The notes beneath the pieces were generated by a model. It was given only the letters and a program-made list of their open reading frames with translations. It ran no database searches and was not told the origin of the DNA. A stretch of DNA of 64,000 nucleotides, taken from assembly GCA_003024785.1 (NCBI GenBank), contig PUQB01000107.1:291679-355678 (forward strand). The letters are read 5' to 3'. Both the position numbers and the translations under genes were made by a program. Below, piece after piece: positions 58,508 through 64,000 of this stretch. The stretch is from Selaginella tamariscina (taxonomy: Eukaryota; Streptophyta; Lycopodiopsida; Selaginellales; Selaginellaceae). How positions within the stretch are numbered: the stretch's first letter is position 1; every line of letters begins with the position of its first letter.

Positions 58508-58933
58508 ATGGCGAAGGCGGCAGAGAAGAAGCCCGTGGCGGAGAAGGTCCCGGCCGAGAAGAAGAAGGCGGAAAAGAAGCCGAGGGCCGAGAAGAAGACG
58601 CCGGCAAAGGATACAGCAGCATCTGGGGACAAGAAGAAGCGCAAGGCGAAGAAGAATGTGGAGACGTACAAGATGTACATCTACAGGGTTCTCAAGCAGG
58701 TACATCCCGAAACAGGTATCTCGTCCAAGGCAATGGGGATCATGAACAGCTTCATCAACGACATCTTTGAGAAGCTCGCGCAGGAAGCGTCCCGGCTTGC
58801 TCGCTACAACAAGAAGCCCACAATCACTTCACGGGAGATTCAGACCGCTGTGAGGCTCATTCTTCCTGGGGAGCTGGCCAAGCACGCTGTCTCTGAGGGT
58901 ACCAAGGCTGTTACCAAATTCACCAGCTCGTGA
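58508..58933 (+). CDS. Histone H2B, copy 2 (intact)
   Basis: A 141-residue histone H2B, intronless. The N-terminal tail to about residue 50 is a Lys/Ala/Glu/Pro-rich tract with KKKAEKK repeats; the histone fold follows ([60 protein letters not shown]). The C-terminus [12 protein letters not shown] has the Lys used for mono-ubiquitination in plants. Forms H2A-H2B dimers in the nucleosome. It is the tandem partner of copy 1, 867 bp downstream. Convergent with the helicase gene, whose stop is at 59362. Confidence 0.97.
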   Translation: MAKAAEKKPVAEKVPAEKKKAEKKPRAEKKTPAKDTAASGDKKKRKAKKNVETYKMYIYRVLKQVHPETGISSKAMGIMNSFINDIFEKLAQEASRLARYNKKPTITSREIQTAVRLILPGELAKHAVSEGTKAVTKFTSS

Positions 58934-59361
58934 GCTTGATTTTCTTGGTGTTTTGTTTTTTTTTTCCTTGATTTGGGTGTTTTTAGATGGGATTTAAGCA
59001 GTTTGTAACTTCTGTATACTAATATCACTATTTTACTTGAATTTCTCTTAGTTATATATGCCATAAACACGCTTTCTCATCTGGGTGTCTATGTATAGAT
59101 ATGGGTAAAGAAAATACAAATCCGGCTGGTGAGTGTGGAGTTTTCCCTTATCTTCGATCATCTTTATAACTTGGCATTTGCTTTGAATACTATACACACA
59201 GAGCTTCCGTTTTGATAAAATGAAAATGTAAATTGTTTATAATAAAAGATCATAAGAAAACCAGTCATATTGTTTGCTCCGCTCATGTCAGAAGCCTGTA
59301 GCTTGGGAACATATCTTATTACTCTGGGGCATGGTCACCGAACTACAGACAACTTCATCCT
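58934..59361. other. Convergent 3' flanks of H2B copy 2 and helicase
   Basis: A T run at 58957-58966 follows the H2B stop. No further gene is seen. Confidence 0.6.
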
Positions 59362-60633
59362 CTAATGTACATACTTCGGCCTGGTAAAACTTTCCACATT
59401 AGCCTCTCTCCTCAGATTGTTATGCTGTTTCAAATAACTCTCTGCAGTTTTTCTCTCCCCTTCTTGATCATGCCTGCTTCTGCTACTATGCCTGCTTGAT
59501 GACGCCCTATAACCCCCTGTGATCCCTCTGTAATCTCTCTCCCTGTTATCTCCCCTATACTCTCTGTAATCCCCTCTACCACCTGGAAACAATAAACGTA
59601 CATTTGCACAGACATACATACCAAGTATAGACTAAGTATATAATATCAGAGCGAGTATGAAAGTCATAAAACCACAGGAATATATATCTTGTACAAGTAT
59701 AAGCAAAATAGTTTAATAACGCTTCATCCTTACCTGATTGACCCTCTTGTTTGGCCACCTGAGTTAAAAGCCCATCCGAAACAAGGCCTTTCTCCATGGC
59801 TTGAGCATAAGTCACGAAACAATTCCTCGCTTTAGCATCTGCAATTAACGCTGCCCAGTCCTCTGACTTACCCAGTGTGCTTGCATTGCCGATCACCTGC
59901 ACAGGCACCTCATTTATGTCTCAATACAACCTTGTGTTTTGATGTGCTAAATTACTTCAATAAATGTAAGGACGATAAAAACATATAAGATGCTTTCTAT
60001 CCGTGTTATATGCAGGCTTTTAAATGTGTCACGTATATATGTTTTAGCATATACATACAGACAAATACATCTCACGCACACATACACACACACCATTTAC
60101 ATGTATGCTCACCCATAAAGATCGACGTGCTCGAGTCAAAGCCACGTTCATGCGACGAATATCGGCGACAAAACCAACCCATGACTGGAAGCACGCACAC
60201 AAGACATGATAATAACGTCCCTTTCTTGTCCCTGGAAAGCATCAACAGTGTTTATGTATATTCCCTTCGAGTCCCCGATACAGTCTCAAATTCCTCTGTA
60301 TACACCGCAGCTGCAGCTTATATGGTGATATCACACCCACTGTCGCGTTCGGTTTTCCTGCCGCCTTAACTACACCCTGTAAAGTACATAAAGCTTCTTT
60401 ATTGGAGGGAGAGAGAGCGAGAGAGATTACCACGAGGTGCTCGTATAACCTCGCTGCGAACTTGGCTTCCAAGACATTTTGAAAGGATACAGAGCCATTG
60501 ATGTGGGACTCCTTGCCGTGGCTCACATCGAAAAAGAGGTAAGGCTGGAGCAAGGGATCATGGTGGTACACTTCATCCGCAAGGCTCTTCACACTCTCAC
60601 TGTCCTGAAGCCTTCCTTGGTAGAAATACCTGT

Positions 60634-60674
<41 letters not shown>

Positions 60675-63600
60675 GCCATATATACAGAAAAAGAACATAG
60701 GAGGTTCATATGTTACATAATAGAATAAAGTATAAGAACATAGACAAATATACCTCGATGGAAAATCACGTATTTGGGGATGCATACGGTACTGTACAGT
60801 GAGCATAAGAGTGGGGCATCCGGCCTGTTGGAATCGCTCAAAAAGGCTGCGTGAATATTGCATAGTGTCGGCCACACGGCTTATGACCGTCGCAGGCAGC
60901 TGTTGCGGGTCACCAACCAACACACACCGAGCAGCTCCAAGTATTAGAGGTGGTAAAACCCCAAGTTCACTTGCCTATACACCAGCAATTAATAATAATA
61001 TTAATGATTACATTTACATAGTAACAAATATATGTATATTAGCAAATATATAAAATAATCTAAGAACACGTGATAACATTAGCATACATACATGTCCTGA
61101 TGTAAATGTGTACATAAGACGTTATACGGAGACTACAATTTATAATTTCTTTCATACATATTGACACAGAGTATTACTACTACTATTACAATACATGTGC
61201 AAAAATAGTGATGCAAACACACACACACGTGTGTGTGTGTGAACTGTTCATACGAGTATTCAATACGAACTATACATACTTCCACAAAACAAACGGATGA
61301 AACATAAGCATATGTTTCTTAATGTGACTATGATGAACACGACTAACATATCCGTACTATATTTCACTTGCCTGAGCTGCCTCATCAATGACAACGATGT
61401 CAAACCCACGAGCAAGATTGGTGAACAGCTTTCTCCCACTGCAGTTATAAAAGGCAAACTGAGGGAGAGAGAGAGAGAGAGAGAGAGGACAGAGCAGAAA
61501 CCTGCTAGAGACCGTAGTGAAAACAATCTCGGCTTCGTTTGCAAAGCTGGCCTCAAGCCTGCTCCTCGCTTCCTCTGCCAAATAACCACCGCCTGTTCAC
61601 AATAACGATTATTCATACATTAATTAATCCCACGTCATTCTGTGCATAAAGTATATGTAATATATAAATATCAACCAGCACCAAGTCATGACTTGATTAT
61701 ATGGATACAATAGTGAATAGCGAATTCAGTATCAATCATATCCGTAGTAAAATATGTATATAGATCATATACTTGTAGTCTAATACCTGTACATAGGATT
61801 TAAGCACAAGATATGCTGATACTGTATATTTCATTTGTATTGATATAATAAATATATAAATATAAACATCTATACATGTACGTATATACATTAGCTTGTG
61901 TGGGCAAGCACAAAACAACGAAGTTATTTTATTTACCTGGTCTAGAGAGGTTCTCAACAATAAGAAGCCGTGACATGTCGACAAGCAACTTGTCCCTTTC
62001 TTCCAAATATGATGCTAGTTGCTGCAGCTTCGTCACTAAGCAGGAAAGTAAAGTTCAGACCTACATCTGTATACTGTAATATATACTACATATGCACATA
62101 ATGTACATTACTACACTGCTAATCGAAGTATATATTACACCAAAGTTTACCTACATAGCGCATTTGGCATAATACTAATTCAGATATTATACACCACACC
62201 AGAGATGTGTATCAGAGTGGTGGCAAGCAGTTACAGATGCTTTTTTTTGTCAAATATAAATGCAAGGTACTTATCCACTAGAATGCTCTGTTTTATTCTT
62301 TACGTGCAATTTAAATTCATATAGTTACTGTTCTTACAACTATGTGGAGAACACGCGCACACATCAACCCTAAAATGTAAATATACCTCTGACTTGATCA
62401 CGGGCCTGAAGCGTTTCGGGTTCGACACCAACAGTACCCTCGGAACGTATCACATTAAGATCCTTTTGTATGAGAGCTATATTCTGTGAAAGAGCATATT
62501 CCCTGACCCGCATCTGTTGTATCCATGCCACGACTTCCTCCCTCGGTTTCCCCATGAGAGTTTCTGTTCGCTTCTCCACCGAAACCGCTTGCGCAGCCTA
62601 AAATTATGCATAAATAACACACACACACACACACTCGCTCACATACACACACACGCTCAGTCACTCACACACGCACACACATAGACACACACACACACAC
62701 ACCTTTGACTGCGGATCTGTTCCAACTCTAGCTACATCAGGCCTGTAAATCCTCATTTCCCCGTCCATAAAGCCTGCAATTTAAAAAAGATCGGTAATCA
62801 GCATTAACTAGAAATAATTCGTATTGGTTATAATCTTTTAGTCTTTAGTGTAACTTTTTCGATTAAATTAACACCACAGTAAGTTAATTAACAGAACCCC
62901 ATACAATGAGCAAAGCTTTACTTATTTCACTTAACCTCACATATACATTATACTCTAGAATTCACATTACTTTTTGAGCCCAGCAGAAAGGGCACACACA
63001 CCCATGAGTATAGTACAGTACTATAAACAAAATATGCCATCGGAGAGTATGCTAAGAGTTATACAAGTATTTTGAAGCGTACATTATATAATTGACATCC
63101 AAAGTACAGCATACCACATTGCTCTCGCAAAATGTGCACTGAAGAGCATATAATAATACAATAGGCAGTATGCATTACTAACTTAAAAATAAACTACATT
63201 CATACCTCTTTCAAGAACACGAGCGAGAAGTTCGTCAGTAGCAGCGTTGGAAGGAGCACAGACGAGCATCCGAGGTTTAGGACAAAGCTTAGGAAGCATC
63301 CTGCACAGGCTCCTATCCATCTTCCTCAAAACTTCATCCATCCATCCAACCTGTTCATCTTCCCCTCCCACTGTATCCGATTCCGATCCTACAACTCCTG
63401 GTGCTATTTTCTTCAATAGAGCAGTATAATACCTTTGAATTGCACAACGTTAGATTATTTATATCATATTATCATAAATATACACACACATATATCATTT
63501 ATGTATTTCTATTGTATTTGTCCATTATCAATGCCTGCTATCAGCGTGCATGTATAATGTCTATAATATGGACCAATATAAGTATGTGCGTGTAGCATTG

Positions 63601-64000
63601 TTGATCCGAGTCACCAAGATTGCAATACCTCTGATATTGAACGAGGTGAATAGCGTTTAGCATACCCCAGACTGTGTGGGTTTTTCCTGTTCCTGGAGGA
63701 CCTTGAACCAGACTAAATGGCCAGCTTTCCTTTTTATTAGCCGCATCAGTACCTGGAATTTTACCCGTTTACGTATTACACAATTCAAAATACAAGCACA
63801 CCAACGCCACGTACTTTGATATGCATACATATACATAACATACGTACCTGCTGCTGTATGCATGGCGGCCCATTGTATTGCGGATAGTTGTGGAGGGTTG
63901 AAGTTGTTACGTAAGTACTCTACAAATGGAGGTGTGAAGCACCCTAACATTCCCGCTTGTTCCTGGTCATAGCGAGGGAATTGCTCTGGTCGAGGTTGTA
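59362..64000 (-). CDS. SEN1/MAA3-like superfamily 1 helicase (5' end outside window)
   Basis: An UPF1-type RNA/DNA helicase close to plant MAGATAMA3 and yeast Sen1, which act in transcription termination and R-loop removal in the nucleus. From the right edge: FVEYLRNNFNPPQLSAIQWA, Walker A GPPGTGKTHT (63673-63702), PRMLVCAPSNAATDELLARV (Ia), FDIVVIDEAAQASE (motif II, ~61375), CVLVGDPQQLPATVIS (III), MLTVQYRMHPQIRDFPS (IV region), ATVGVISPYKLQLRCIQRNL (V), and the VIGNASTLGKSEDW end of the core. The tail after ~59740 is Arg/Gly/Tyr/Ser-rich (DYREYRGDNRERDYRG), likely RNA-binding, ending at 59362. Many short to medium introns, several with CA or GA runs. All blocks seen are open. The N-terminus lies beyond 64000. 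Confidence 0.93.
60632..60675. repeat. (CA)n-(TA)n microsatellite
   Basis: CA run followed by a TA run in a helicase intron next to the donor site; on the gene strand the donor continues into GTGTGT. Confidence 0.9.
61461..61489. repeat. (GA)n microsatellite
   Basis: GA run in a helicase intron. Confidence 0.9.
62617..62702. repeat. CA-rich compound microsatellite
   Basis: CA runs broken by ctcgctca and tagaca units fill most of a helicase intron. Confidence 0.9.

Overview
The window looks like nuclear DNA of a seed-free vascular plant, most likely a lycophyte of the Selaginella type (inference). Protein-coding genes are interrupted by very small introns: 45 and 50 bp in the fucosyltransferase, 54-60 bp in the MYB and DHH genes, 56 bp in the P450s. 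PPR proteins are present. One gene encodes a CCDC96/CFAP184-like axonemal coiled-coil protein, expected only in plants that still make swimming sperm. There is one assembly gap (27287-27539).

Left half (1-39 kb): duplicated, broken genes and mobile elements. A ~3 kb block with a PPR gene facing a cytochrome P450 gene occurs at about 140-3145 and again at 22857-25888; both copies are damaged, at different places. Between them, a decayed Ty3/Gypsy chromovirus (about 4335-9530 plus 16613-16905) was invaded by a younger relative (9531-16612, complete LTRs, near-perfect target duplication). Next come a truncated copy of the 3' part of the MYB gene found at 40.8 kb, a broken reading frame resembling Crinkler/RHS-type P-loop proteins and carrying a 34-bp-arm hairpin, and a Mut7-C/3'-5' exonuclease gene damaged by a 53-bp triplication. 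From 26 to 39 kb there are an unidentified multi-exon gene, an RLPH2-type phosphatase gene (crossing the gap), a complete Mutator-like element with a perfect 9-bp target duplication (29703-30879), a solo LTR (30949-32315) and a compact Ty3/Gypsy element with ~203-bp LTRs (34302-39237).

Right half (40.8-64 kb): mainly cellular genes. In order: zinc-knuckle SHAQKYF MYB (-), GT37 fucosyltransferase (-), CCDC96-like gene (+), ERF repressor (-), DHH/DHHA1 phosphoesterase (-), AP-2 mu adaptin (-), two histone H2B genes (+), and a Sen1/MAA3-type helicase (-) running off the right edge. AP-2 mu and DHH are 158 bp apart in tandem. AP-2 mu and the first H2B share a 476-bp divergent promoter region; the fucosyltransferase and CCDC96-like genes share a 236-bp one.

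Frameshifts are common in the left half but also hit the first H2B, the MYB, the fucosyltransferase and the CCDC96-like gene, while AP-2 mu, ERF, DHH and helicase read cleanly. Some lesions may therefore be assembly indels rather than true pseudogenisation. Exon boundaries were placed by eye from GT/AG signals and reading frame.
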